Source: Pararhizobium arenae (lineage in GTDB: Bacteria; Pseudomonadota; Alphaproteobacteria; Rhizobiales; Rhizobiaceae). From it: DNA of 64,000 nucleotides. The position numbers and the translations under genes were made by a program. Each line of letters opens with the position of its first letter. The first letter of the stretch is position 1. The notes below the pieces were generated by a model, which saw nothing but the letters and a program-made list of their open reading frames with translations, was not told the origin of the DNA and did not search any database. Shown here in pieces: positions 1 to 8,007 of the stretch. The stretch is taken from positions 1 to 64,000 of the forward strand of contig NZ_MOOY01000007.1 of NCBI RefSeq assembly GCF_001931685.1. Reading direction: 5' to 3'.

Positions 1-301
1 AATGAAAATGGCTATGGAAAAACAGGCCGCATGAGGCCAGATTAAAAGCCCAAGACTCTCCCCAAAACTGGAGGAAGATTGGGTCTCAGGTCAGCTGAAA
101 CACCCGTTTTCGTTTCGCCAGATTTCACTTGGATGGCGAAACGTTGTCCGTTTTTTTCGCAATTATATCCGCACCGAAGTCCGGATTTTTTCCTCTGTGT
201 AATTTTAAAACCAAGCTCAATAAGTCGTTCACCTATCTCATTTTCATAGGCGTGACGATCATTGTATCGGTGTGTTTAAGGCGTTGGGGAAGGGCGAGCC
301 G
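1..301. other. Left edge, no gene recognised
   Basis: No reading frame in these bases has a recognisable protein family, a good ribosome binding site or codon use like its neighbours. I see no tRNA, no insertion-sequence end and no strong hairpin. The stretch does not resemble the 5' part of recQ, which would be expected if the left end of the island were here. Confidence 0.4.
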
Positions 302-565
302 TTACCGCCCTGCTTTGCGCCAACCAGCCGCGCGTGCGTCGGCCTCTGAACAAAACCAGCGCTCGCCGTACTCGACGCGGATAACTGTATCGAGGTAATT
401 TTCCTGTCCAGGAACGTAAAAAATGCGTTCTCCGCTGCCGATGGAAATGTTGCCTTTGATGTCGCAGGAGCTGTCAAAAGTCTCCTTTGGAAAAAGAGCG
501 TAGCCGCCCGCCCCAACAAAAGAGACAGCGGAGAGCCCAATTACGAGAAGGGTGAAGTTGCTCAT
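302..565 (-). CDS. Small exported protein with nuclease-like C-terminal motif
   Basis: An 87-residue protein with one hydrophobic N-terminal segment (about residues 4-25) that could be a signal peptide or anchor. The rest carries the pattern C-x-I-K-G-N-I ... G-E-R-I-F-Y-V-P-G ... Y ... G-E-R-W-F-C-S-E-A-D-A-R-A-A-G-W. From memory of the family, this motif is found alone or at the C-terminus of thermonuclease/ExoI-like proteins in rhizobia. Two Cys (C34 in the DSSC segment and the one in RWFC) could bind metal or form a disulphide in the periplasm. No good Shine-Dalgarno is visible before the ATG. The exact function is unknown. Confidence 0.6.
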   Translation of the reverse strand: MSNFTLLVIGLSAVSFVGAGGYALFPKETFDSSCDIKGNISIGSGERIFYVPGQENYLDTVIRVEYGERWFCSEADARAAGWRKAGR

Positions 566-880
566 TATGTGGGCTTATCATGGAAGGGTTGCTTTCACCT
601 TGCTACGATTACTAGGATTTTGCACGTCTAACCACAACTTACGCTCCGGGAACTGTTGAAGTGCTTGTCGCCACCGGTTTTTCTAGGTTTTCCTGCTGGA
701 TATAACACGTTTGGAACTTGTAGCAGCTCGGTCCACTACGGCGGGATGCTTAACTGACGTGCAGGTTACAACAATCAGCCTTTGAACTCGGCTTGCGCGG
801 ATATGGAAGTCGCGCGTTGTTTAATCGCTGGAACACAAAGGACGGCGGAGCGGAGTGACCGCCCGCTGTGACTGCTTAAT
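566..880. other. Intergenic region without a gene
   Basis: 315 bases between two minus-strand genes. No family-like reading frame, terminator with a T run or tRNA is evident. It must hold the upstream region of the small exported protein, but I cannot place a convincing promoter. Confidence 0.4.
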
Positions 881-1330
881 TTAGGCAGCCTTGGCTGATA
901 CAGGGAGACGGAAAGGTGCGCCCAAACGATTGAAAGCGTTCATGGCGGCGATGGCAATCGTGAGATCAACCAGGTCCTTAGGTTCGAACGCAGACGAGGC
1001 AGCCGCATACGCTTCATCGGATGCATGCGTTTCGCTTACCCGTGTGACTTCTTCCGCCCAAGCCAGAGCCGCTTGTTGTTGGTCGCTGAAAATGTGGGGC
1101 ACTTCCTCCCAGACCGGTACTAGCGCGACTTTATCGACTGACATGGTCTTTCGAAGATCACGGCTGTGCATGTCAATACAATGGGCGCAACCGTTAATCT
1201 GGGAAACCCTGAGAAACACGAGGTGGATCAGCTCTTCAGGCAAATTGGTGTTCTTCATGACGTAACTATGGACTCCGAGCAGAGCCTTTGCGCCGTCCGG
1301 GGCAACTTCATACCAGTTCATGCGGGTCAT
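881..1330 (-). CDS. Carboxymuconolactone decarboxylase / AhpD-like protein
   Basis: A 149-residue, all-helical AhpD-like protein. The active motif N-G-C-A-H-C-I-D-M-H gives C48, C51 and H55, the CxxC-x3-H signature of alkylhydroperoxidase AhpD, where the two Cys reduce peroxides or transfer electrons. It is the usual length for a single-domain member. The start is well supported: AAGGA lies 8 bases before the ATG. It lies directly downstream of an Rrf2 regulator on the same strand, an arrangement that suggests redox-controlled expression. A paralogue sits at 20340-20822. The physiological substrate is not known from sequence; peroxidase or general CMD-family function is inferred. Confidence 0.85.
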   Translation of the reverse strand: MTRMNWYEVAPDGAKALLGVHSYVMKNTNLPEELIHLVFLRVSQINGCAHCIDMHSRDLRKTMSVDKVALVPVWEEVPHIFSDQQQAALAWAEEVTRVSETHASDEAYAAASSAFEPKDLVDLTIAIAAMNAFNRLGAPFRLPVSAKAA

Positions 1331-1419
1331 CGGATGGTTCCTTTCGTTTTCTGATCGTTGCAGTTCTCTGCCGTCGATACGTCATGTCGCCGTTAGGTAT
1401 CGTCGGATATGCAAGGCAG

Positions 1420-2052
1420 TTACCGGGGAGGGCGGCGTCCTCCCTTGACCGCCGTCATGCGAGCAATCTCACGTGCCTCAGTACGGTTGCGAAACCAGTC
1501 GGAAACTGAGTTCTCGAAGGCTTCGGGACGCCCCCCTTGGATCAAGTCGGCCAAGCTGGTCTTCTCCAGCTCCGCGCGCATTCGCTTTTCGGCCCGCAGC
1601 ATCACAGCGTGAATACGGCAGACGCCGTCTACAGCCCAAGACGGCGGGCTGCCACCAAACAACACGCAACCGCGACGCACTTCCTTACAGTCGAACAGCT
1701 TTCGATCACCATCGATAGCGTCAACAACGTCCAGTACCGACACGTCCGCAGGAGATTTGGCCAACTCATAGCCACCACTAATTCCATCGGCAGAGTTGAC
1801 GATCCCCGCCTTTTCCAGTTTCGGCATGATCTTTGCCATCATGGCAGCAGGTACGCCCTGCATCTCGGCCAGGTCCCGGCTACTGGCACGTTTTGGGCTC
1901 TCCGACACTAACCAGAGGAGGGTATGGAGACCGTATTCGACTGAAACACCGAAGAAACTGCCCCCCTTACGATGGCTTTGGCCTTCGTCGTCTCTCACGG
2001 CATGATCGTGTTCAATCCCGTTCGATGGACCTCTTTCCATAACGCAACCCAT
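1420..2052 (-). CDS. Rrf2 family transcriptional regulator
   Basis: The protein has an Rrf2 winged helix (about residues 36-115: VSVEYGLHTLLWL, then SSRDLAEMQGVPAAMMAKIMPKL, then the wing ISGGYELAK). It has three cysteines, C122, C129 and C145, where Rrf2 proteins bind an Fe-S cluster or sense thiol redox state. At 210 aa it is longer than the usual 140-165, with about 30 poorly conserved residues before the helix-turn-helix, so the true start may be at the internal M5 or later. The sensing ligand cannot be read from sequence, but the cysteines and the downstream AhpD-like gene argue for an oxidative signal. Confidence 0.8.
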   Translation of the reverse strand: MGCVMERGPSNGIEHDHAVRDDEGQSHRKGGSFFGVSVEYGLHTLLWLVSESPKRASSRDLAEMQGVPAAMMAKIMPKLEKAGIVNSADGISGGYELAKSPADVSVLDVVDAIDGDRKLFDCKEVRRGCVLFGGSPPSWAVDGVCRIHAVMLRAEKRMRAELEKTSLADLIQGGRPEAFENSVSDWFRNRTEAREIARMTAVKGGRRPPR

Positions 2053-2057
2053 TTATA

Positions 2058-2096
2058 TCCGCGTCCGTATATAACGCTACCTATATGAGTCCGCGT
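2058..2096. promoter_or_regulatory. Possible Rrf2 operator/promoter with repeated TCCGCGT
   Basis: Just upstream of the Rrf2 gene the heptamer TCCGCGT occurs at 2058-2064 and again at 2090-2096, 32 bases (about three helical turns) apart. AT-rich TATATAA and CTATATG blocks lie between them. This could be an autoregulatory operator over the promoter. It is inferred from position and repetition only. Confidence 0.3.
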
Positions 2097-2509
2097 TATG
2101 GAGTCAACCAGAATTCAATCGGGCTGGCGATTATTGCAAAGCTCGGCCACTGTTTCGGCTACGAACAAATCGTGCTGGGTCAAAGGTAGCCACGCGAAAC
2201 GCGCGTGAGGGATCGCAGAAGAGGTACGTTGGGGTTGAGGCTGCAGACGCTCGCAGTCGCGCCTGAGGCGACAGAATCAGAAGACCTATCCCAAGAGCGC
2301 CACCGCCAGCCCGGTCCGACACTCACACGCAGTCTGTAAACCAGTTGCGTACCGCGACCATCCCCATAGAATATACACGTCCCCAACCTCCCGTAGAGAT
2401 CGCGCCTCCTTGGTCGCCTCGCCCCAATAACGTGACCTTCGACCATTCATGGGAATTGTGCTCGAATTCATCTGCATCGACGACAATGGCCAAAAGCAGG
2501 AAGATCGCT
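2097..2509. other. Intergenic region left of an insertion-sequence remnant
   Basis: Roughly 400 bases with several overlapping open frames on both strands, none resembling a protein family and none with a ribosome binding site. The 5' part of the transposase that should lie here is absent, so this may be DNA brought next to the remnant by a deletion. Confidence 0.35.
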
Positions 2510-2725
2510 GCGTTCACTCTCCAGATCGTCAAGCGGACCGACAAGGCGAAAGGCTTCGAGGTTCTGCCGCGTCGCTGGGTCGTGGAGCGCACCTTTGCAT
2601 GGCTCGGCAGGTGCCGACGATTGGCAAAGGATTGGGAAAAGTCCATCGCATCAGCCGAGGCCTGGACCACTATCGCCCACATCCGGGTCCTGACACGACG
2701 CTTGGCAAGGTACGGATATTGTTGA
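2510..2725 (+). pseudogene. IS5-family transposase, C-terminal remnant
   Basis: Only the last third of an IS5/IS427-type transposase survives, about 69 residues starting near LQIVKRTD. It contains the conserved block [18 protein letters not shown], which carries the catalytic Glu of the DDE triad, followed by the usual R-R-L-A-K-D and R-R-L-A-R tail. The residues upstream in the same frame are unrelated, so both earlier catalytic Asp residues are missing and the element is dead. A GAGTCAGGCTCT sequence 10-20 bases after the stop looks like the right terminal inverted repeat. No matching left end was seen. Confidence 0.75.
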
Positions 2726-2727
2726 AA

Positions 2728-2746
2728 CCTTTTTTGAGTCAGGCTC
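2728..2746. repeat. Probable right terminal inverted repeat of the IS5-type remnant
   Basis: CCTTTTTTGAGTCAGGCTCT follows the transposase stop by a few bases, the position of the right end in IS427-group elements. Its reverse complement begins GAGCCTGACTCAAAA, a typical end for this group. I found no partner at the left, which agrees with the 5' truncation of the transposase. Confidence 0.45.
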
Positions 2747-2864
2747 TAAGAAGCGTTAGTCGAGATAAGTGAGCTGAGCAGCTTGATTTCGAAAGATGTA
2801 CATAATGGCCCAGCAAAGCGGGCTTTTACTGACTACCCGCGACGCTTCCCGGATGTGGCGTCTG

Positions 2865-4919
2865 TCAATCAATTGCGTCAGTGAGGGCTTTAGCGATTTC
2901 AATGGCCAGTTGGCTTTGCGTGTAAGGCTTTCCAAGTCTAGGCACTTCAAGGTCTGAACCAGGCGGGAGTTCTGCGTATCCCGATGCGACAAGAACTGGA
3001 AGGCTGGGTGATATTGTCCTTGCCGCTTTGACAAGGTCACCGCCATTCATGCCAGGCATCGAATAGTCAGTAATCATGAGGTCGAAATTTGAGTCGTCAC
3101 GTAGATATTTGAGGGCCTCCTCGCCGGAGTGCGCTTCCATAACCTCATGCCCGAGGTCCATCAGCATATCGACGGAACTCATGGCGATTAGAATATCATC
3201 ATCTACGAACAGTATTCGCTTTGGCCCAGTGGCCGCATGGGGGAGAATTTCAGAGTTGCGCTCCGGTGTGTCCCTACCCGCCGTCACCTCTGAGACCGGT
3301 ATCCAAAGCTCTGCCGTCGTTCCGGTCCCCACGGTACTCGTAAGGCCGAGGTGACCATTTAGCTGTATGGCCAAACCATGGATCATCGAAAGCCCGAGAC
3401 CTGTTCCCTTTCCCAGCTCTTTCGTCGAGAAAAATGGCTCCACTGCTTTTTGAAGCGTCTCCTCGTCCATGCCATGGCCCTGGTCTGCAACGGACATGAC
3501 AACGTATTTTCCTGCGGAAAGCTGGCTGGTCGAGGATGAAACGTTTTCTTGCCTCAAGGCAATGCGAATGGTGCCGCCGCCCGGCATTGCGTCTCGCGAA
3601 TTAACCGCAAGATTCAAAAGGGCGAGTTCGAGCTGATTGGCGTCAGCAGACACCGATGGAAGGTTTTCGGGCAGGTCGGTTACAATTTGTATCGAGGACC
3701 CAACTGAACGTCGAAGCATATCTTCCATGCCTCTAACCAGGTCACAAAGAGCAACGGGTCCGATCTTGAGGTCTTGGCGACGTGAGAAGGCAAGCAACCG
3801 TTGTGTGAGGGACGCACCGCGCCTAGCCCCCTGCAACGCTCCATCGATTAGGCGCTTCGCCCGGCTGTCGTCGCCGACGTGCCGCTCCAGCATTTCGAGA
3901 TTTCCCATCACCGCCATTAGCAAGTTATTGAAGTCGTGTGCCACACCCCCTGTTAATTGGCCTATTGCTTCCATCTTCTGAGATTGACGCAGTTGCTCCT
4001 CAGCTCTTTCTCGCTGACTGACTTCTGCCATCACATCCGCATGCGCCTCCTGGAGCTGCCGAGTTCGCTCCGTAACTCGCTGCTCCAATATTTCATTCAG
4101 CCGACGCTGATCTTCTTGGGTTTGAATTCGGGCAGTTATGTCAGCTGACACGCCCACCAATTTAACCGCTGTCCCAGACCGATCTCTATATAACTGAGCG
4201 CGAATTTCTGCCCAGTGACTGGAGCCGTCTTGCCAGACGGTTCTGTACTCAATCGAATAATCATCGCCAGTTTCAACTGTCGTGCGGACCGCCGCCTGCA
4301 TGCGCTCTCGATCATCGGGATGAATTGCGGATAGCAAATCCGCGTAGCTGAACAGCTGGTCCGGTCCACGTCCGAAAATGGCCTTACACGTCGCCGACGT
4401 CGTGAGCACTTGTGTTCCCAGGTCGAGTTCCCACGTGCCAAGCCTTCCCGCTTCAAGCGCCGTTTGAAGACGCCGCTCGCCTTCATCAAGCGCCTCCATT
4501 CTCAGTCTGGCGTCGTACTGCCTCCGTCTACCTCTCAACGCGGACCGGGCGACACTAATGAAAGTTGTAGCGTGGAAGGGGCGTTCAATGAAGCTTACGT
4601 TCCCCAGCACCTCGGATAGCCGAGCTGCAGAAGGATTTCGTTCCGGTCCACCCCCACGTGATGTGAGAACGATGAACGGCAAGTCCGACCAACTAGGCTG
4701 GTTCTCAATCCAGAAAGCTATTGACCGCAAATCAATGGAGCGTAGCGCTTCCTCAGTGACAACTGCAAACGCTACATCATCACCCAGGTCGAAAACGAAA
4801 GAATGTATATCCTCGACGACCTTCCCCTTTGTGCCTGCTTCTTCGAGAAGAGCCAAAGCGATCTGAGCGTCGCGCCCGTTTGGAGTAAAGACCAGCCCAA
4901 AAGCATCTTTGTTAGGAAT
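2865..4919 (-). CDS. Hybrid histidine kinase/response regulator with PAS domain
   Basis: Domain order (numbered from the TTG at 4856): receiver-like N-terminus (1-110), PAS/PAC (about 128-245), coiled coil (245-292), HisKA with phospho-acceptor H307 in GGVAHDFNN, HATPase_c (N419, G-box DQGHGMD and GTGLGLS), and a receiver with acceptor D597 in MITDYSMPG. There is no membrane segment, so it is a soluble sensor. The frame is open above the TTG, up to a stop at 4935-4937, and reads ...FTPNGRDAQIAL, which looks like genuine protein. The only candidate start there is ATT at 4917-4919, preceded by AAGGA at 8 bases, and I use it here. If it is wrong, the start is TTG at 4856. It overlaps the end of the KaiC-like gene, so the two are probably co-translated and act in one pathway. 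Confidence 0.85.
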   Translation of the reverse strand: MPNKDAFGLVFTPNGRDAQIALALLEEAGTKGKVVEDIHSFVFDLGDDVAFAVVTEEALRSIDLRSIAFWIENQPSWSDLPFIVLTSRGGGPERNPSAARLSEVLGNVSFIERPFHATTFISVARSALRGRRRQYDARLRMEALDEGERRLQTALEAGRLGTWELDLGTQVLTTSATCKAIFGRGPDQLFSYADLLSAIHPDDRERMQAAVRTTVETGDDYSIEYRTVWQDGSSHWAEIRAQLYRDRSGTAVKLVGVSADITARIQTQEDQRRLNEILEQRVTERTRQLQEAHADVMAEVSQRERAEEQLRQSQKMEAIGQLTGGVAHDFNNLLMAVMGNLEMLERHVGDDSRAKRLIDGALQGARRGASLTQRLLAFSRRQDLKIGPVALCDLVRGMEDMLRRSVGSSIQIVTDLPENLPSVSADANQLELALLNLAVNSRDAMPGGGTIRIALRQENVSSSTSQLSAGKYVVMSVADQGHGMDEETLQKAVEPFFSTKELGKGTGLGLSMIHGLAIQLNGHLGLTSTVGTGTTAELWIPVSEVTAGRDTPERNSEILPHAATGPKRILFVDDDILIAMSSVDMLMDLGHEVMEAHSGEEALKYLRDDSNFDLMITDYSMPGMNGGDLVKAARTISPSLPVLVASGYAELPPGSDLEVPRLGKPYTQSQLAIEIAKALTDAID

Positions 4920-6420
4920 CGCTGCTGTCCTTGTCTATGAGCTTGAGGACCGACGTCTGGTCGCCAACGAACGAAGGTACGCCACGCAAAACACCTTGAA
5001 AGGCTGTCAGCGCGTCGCCTAAGGTGAGCCCCCTGTGCGAAATACGATATTCTCGAATAGTATACTCATGTCTGCCGGTTCGCTTCTTGATGACCGACAC
5101 GGCACGGCGAACTTGTCCTAATGCTTCGAAATATCGCAGCAAGACAACTGTGTCCGCCAGGTAGGTGACATCAACTGGCGACTTCATATCGCCTACAAGA
5201 CCATGCTGGGCGACAGTGAGATAAGTGTTAACGCCCTGCCGGTTTAGATATTGCAGCAACTCATGCATGTGCAGGATGAGTGCGTTCTCTTCCGGCATAG
5301 ACGCTTGGTAGCCATTGATGCTGTCAACTACGACGGCCTTGGCATCGAAGCTAGTGACCCTGTCTCTCACGCGCTGAGCGAATTCGCCCGGCGACAATTC
5401 AGCCGCGTCAAGCTGCTCGATATGTATCAATCCTTGATCGCGCAATCTCTCAAGATCGAGGCCCATTGCTTTCGTTCGCGAAAACAGCAGTCCTAGCTCT
5501 TCATCGAAAATAAAGATGGCTGCTTTCTCTCCGCGCTTGACCGCCGCGTCGACGAACTGCAAAGCAAAGAGGCTTTTCCCGGTACCGGCCGGACCGATTA
5601 AAAGCGTGCTCGATCCACGCTCGATCCCGCCACCGAGAAGTTCGTCGAACTCCTGAATTCCGCTTGGTAAAGTCGTCCGCTCAAAACGTGTTTTATGCTC
5701 GATAGCCCGTAGACGAGGGAAAACGGCTGCACCACCTGTTTGAATGACAAAATCATGAAATCCGCCGCGAAAAGATTGACCACGGTATTTGATTACGCGC
5801 AACCGCCTCCGTTCGGAGCCATAATCTGGGGCAAGCTGTTCTAGATAAACCACGCCGTGCACCACGCTGTGGACGGTTTTATCAAGGTTGTCAGCCGTCA
5901 TGTCGTCAAGCAGCAGAACCGTAGCGTTCGACCTAGAAAAATAATGCTTCAGAGCTAATATCTGTCGGCGGTATCGTAGGGAGCTTTGAGCAAGCAAACG
6001 AATTTCCGAAAGGCTGTCGATCACCACGCGATTCGGCTTTACTCGTTCGAATGCCTCAAAGATCAACTTTGTTGTTTCACCTAATTCGAGGTCGGAAGAA
6101 TATAGTAAGCTCTGCTGCTGATCAGCATCGAGAAGACTTTCCGGCGGTACAAGCTCAAATATTTCGATATTGTCGCTTATTCTAAGGTCATGTGAAGCTG
6201 CAACTTCACGAAGCTCCTCTTCCGTTTCGGAAAGACTAATGTAAAGACACCGCTCGTTTAGCCTCGCGCCTTCGCAGAGGAACTGCAATGCAATCGTCGT
6301 CTTGCCGGTACCGGGCGATCCCTCCAGCAGAAAAACGTGACGCCGGGTGAACCCACCAGCCAGTACGTCATCTAGGCCTGCGATGCCTGTCTCGGCTTTC
6401 TTTGTCAGAACGTCGTCCAT
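4912..6420 (-). CDS. KaiC-like double RecA-domain ATPase
   Basis: A 502-residue protein with two KaiC/RecA domains, each with a Walker A motif: GSPGTGKTT at residues 34-42 and GPAGTGKS at 276-283. Walker B-type segments lie at NRVVIDSLSE and AKAVVVDSIN. This is the full length of bacterial KaiC homologues outside cyanobacteria. There is no kaiA or kaiB next to it. In proteobacteria such KaiC proteins are often paired with hybrid kinases and linked to stress or timing outputs; here the kinase gene overlaps its 3' end. The start ATG has AGGAG 6 bases upstream. The ATPase/autokinase role is inferred from the family. Confidence 0.9.
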   Translation of the reverse strand: MDDVLTKKAETGIAGLDDVLAGGFTRRHVFLLEGSPGTGKTTIALQFLCEGARLNERCLYISLSETEEELREVAASHDLRISDNIEIFELVPPESLLDADQQQSLLYSSDLELGETTKLIFEAFERVKPNRVVIDSLSEIRLLAQSSLRYRRQILALKHYFSRSNATVLLLDDMTADNLDKTVHSVVHGVVYLEQLAPDYGSERRRLRVIKYRGQSFRGGFHDFVIQTGGAAVFPRLRAIEHKTRFERTTLPSGIQEFDELLGGGIERGSSTLLIGPAGTGKSLFALQFVDAAVKRGEKAAIFIFDEELGLLFSRTKAMGLDLERLRDQGLIHIEQLDAAELSPGEFAQRVRDRVTSFDAKAVVVDSINGYQASMPEENALILHMHELLQYLNRQGVNTYLTVAQHGLVGDMKSPVDVTYLADTVVLLRYFEALGQVRRAVSVIKKRTGRHEYTIREYRISHRGLTLGDALTAFQGVLRGVPSFVGDQTSVLKLIDKDSSDS

Positions 6421-6730
6421 TTTTTCTCCTGCTTCAGCCGATGTAGAGCGCCCCTTTACCTTCTCAAGACGAGGGCGCTGCTGAATGCATACATCAGTGC
6501 GCTCGAAACGTTTACCTTACGTCATACTGCCGCATAGGTACTTTTCGAAATGGGAGTGAAGGACATGACGATCAGTTGTTCGGCAAATGCTTGGAAAATT
6601 GCCTAGCTGGCATGACGAATTCCTCCCTAGAAGACGCCCGCCGCTCTCGCGCCAAGTAAGGCCATTTCAGCTTCGCGCAGCTCAAGACTATCTAGGCTCT
6701 TTAAGACGCAAGCAGCTCAGTACAGACACG
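6421..6730. other. Intergenic region between kaiC-like gene and bS21 gene
   Basis: About 310 bases that carry the upstream region of the KaiC-like gene and the 3' side of the bS21 gene. I see no further gene, no clear sigma-factor motif and no strong hairpin with a T tract. Confidence 0.4.
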
Positions 6731-6961
6731 TCATCTGCTCGTCCTCGCCTTCGAGGGAAGCAGGCCCTCACGCTGTAGCCTTTTGCGCGCATTTTTCCGT
6801 TGACGGCTCACGGCTTCCGCCTTTTCACGAGCACGCTTCACTGATGGCTTTTCAAACGCTTCACGCAACCGCATTTCGCGGAAAATCCCTTCGCGCTGCA
6901 TCTTCTTCTTTAGTATGCGAAGCGCTTGATCAACATTATTATCCCGAACGAGTACCTGCAT
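6731..6961 (-). CDS. rpsU: Ribosomal protein bS21
   Basis: A 76-residue protein beginning [19 protein letters not shown] and ending in the Arg/Lys-rich tail typical of bS21, a small-subunit protein that sits near the anti-Shine-Dalgarno region and helps initiation. The length is normal for alphaproteobacteria. The start has AGAGGGG just upstream. It is a lone gene here, not in a ribosomal or dnaG/rpoD operon, so it is likely an accessory paralogue. Rhizobiales often carry more than one rpsU, and alternative copies can tune translation under cold or stress. Which copy is the main one cannot be decided from this window. Confidence 0.93.
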   Translation of the reverse strand: MQVLVRDNNVDQALRILKKKMQREGIFREMRLREAFEKPSVKRAREKAEAVSRQRKNARKRLQREGLLPSKARTSR

Positions 6962-7094
6962 TTGCCCCTCTGGCGTTGTTTTCGCGCGTCAACATACCGT
7001 CGTTTTCACGAAAGCCAAGGCAGATCATTACTCACGTAGTCACGACTCCTTCCCGAGCCCTAAGGGTGGTTACCCGCCCGACCGGTACGCATTG

Positions 7095-7625
7095 TCACCT
7101 TTGTGGCTCGGCCAAGAAACGGATGTGCCAAGCCATCTGTAGCGGTCCTGCCACCCCTTGGTCTGGGTCACTTTCAGGGATGGGCAATTCGGATATTCTG
7201 GTGAGCATTTCTTTCGACGGAGCCGACGTCTGTACATCGGCATCCTGGCGAACTGGATATGCGCCGACAACTTCAAAGTCAGCAGAGCACCCCAAGTTCA
7301 TATGGCCCGTTCCGGCCGGTAGGACCAAACAATCACCTATTTCCACTCGGATTGGATGCCCTTCTGGGCCGCCAATCAACAAAGTCGCGCTACCCCGGCC
7401 AATTCCCAGGACCTAGTGTGCCCCGGAATGATAATGCTGGTAGTCAAAAACTCCATTTCTCCAAATGCCACTCCAACCATTGTTGGCGAACAACTCCTCG
7501 AAATCGTCGGACGTCGATGCGCCGGACAGCGCGTTTTTGTAGACCAGAACTGGAAGTCGTTGGTTGTTAGGAACCCATTCGCTGACGGGGAAGATGATTT
7601 TCTCGACGTTCACGTCAGCGCCCAT
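7095..7625 (-). pseudogene. Cupin-domain protein gene with an in-frame amber codon
   Basis: The reading frame starts at the ATG at 7623-7625 (MGADVNVEKIIF) and runs through a cupin fold: motif 1 ends in YHYHSGAH, motif 2 contains GDCLVLPAGTGHMN. It is interrupted once, by TAG at 7413-7415, exactly where cupins of this type have Glu (HSGAH-E-V). One base change from GAG would explain it. Downstream the frame continues VLGIGRGSATLL and on to the normal end. The protein is therefore split at its metal-binding motif unless the stop is read through. The gene overlaps the end of the 76-aa gene upstream (ATGGGCGCTGA). It resembles rhizobial cupins of about 170-180 aa. Confidence 0.75.
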
Positions 7626-7845
7626 CAGGTTCGTCGCTCTCGTCGTTGAGTGACGGCAGAAAAGTTTCGACATCCCGTCTCTCACGGTCCGGCAAAGATG
7701 AAATGCGCTCCTTCCAGAATTTGCTGGCCTCGGGAGTATCCCCTTCCCAATCTCGCGATGAACCCAGGTTGTCGTCGATGACTGCGACACGACGCCCGCC
7801 AAGCCGCCGATATTCATCAGCAAGGTCTTTTGATGCGTTTTCCAT
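7615..7845 (-). CDS. Small conserved hypothetical protein, first gene of a stress operon
   Basis: A 76-residue acidic protein (MENASKDLADEYRRLGGRR... GSSRDWEGDTPEASKFWKERI...) with no membrane segment. I know of no assigned function. The start is well defined: AGGAG lies 7 bases before the ATG. It overlaps the broken cupin gene by 11 bases. An EcfG-type promoter (GGAAC, 16 bases, CGTT) lies about 35-60 bases upstream, so it is probably part of the general stress response. Confidence 0.6.
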   Translation of the reverse strand: MENASKDLADEYRRLGGRRVAVIDDNLGSSRDWEGDTPEASKFWKERISSLPDRERRDVETFLPSLNDESDEPDGR

Positions 7846-7880
7846 TATCCACTCCTAGCAAAGGTTACAGTCTTGGGAGC

Positions 7881-7905
7881 AACGGATAAGCTATTGAACT
7901 GTTCC
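7881..7905 (-). promoter_or_regulatory. EcfG/RpoE2-type general stress promoter
   Basis: On the minus strand GGAAC (7905-7901) is followed after exactly 16 bases by CGTT (7884-7881). This matches the alphaproteobacterial EcfG consensus GGAAC-N16/17-CGTT. It lies 36 bases upstream of the 76-aa gene start, the right place to drive that gene and the cupin gene. Confidence 0.65.
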
Positions 7906-8007
7906 GGAGATCGGATTTCAAATAGTATTCGAAGAGAGCCATAAATCGAGGCACCTGGCCGTCGCAGAGTTCTGCGTTTCGCATCTCATTTTCTGTCACA
8001 AGAAGGG

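Noticed and set aside
4912-6420. Circadian kaiABC locus
   Set aside because: Only a KaiC-like protein is present; no kaiA or kaiB adjoins it.
7626-7823. Longer start for the cupin gene
   Set aside because: This part overlaps the 76-aa gene in another frame and is not cupin-like.
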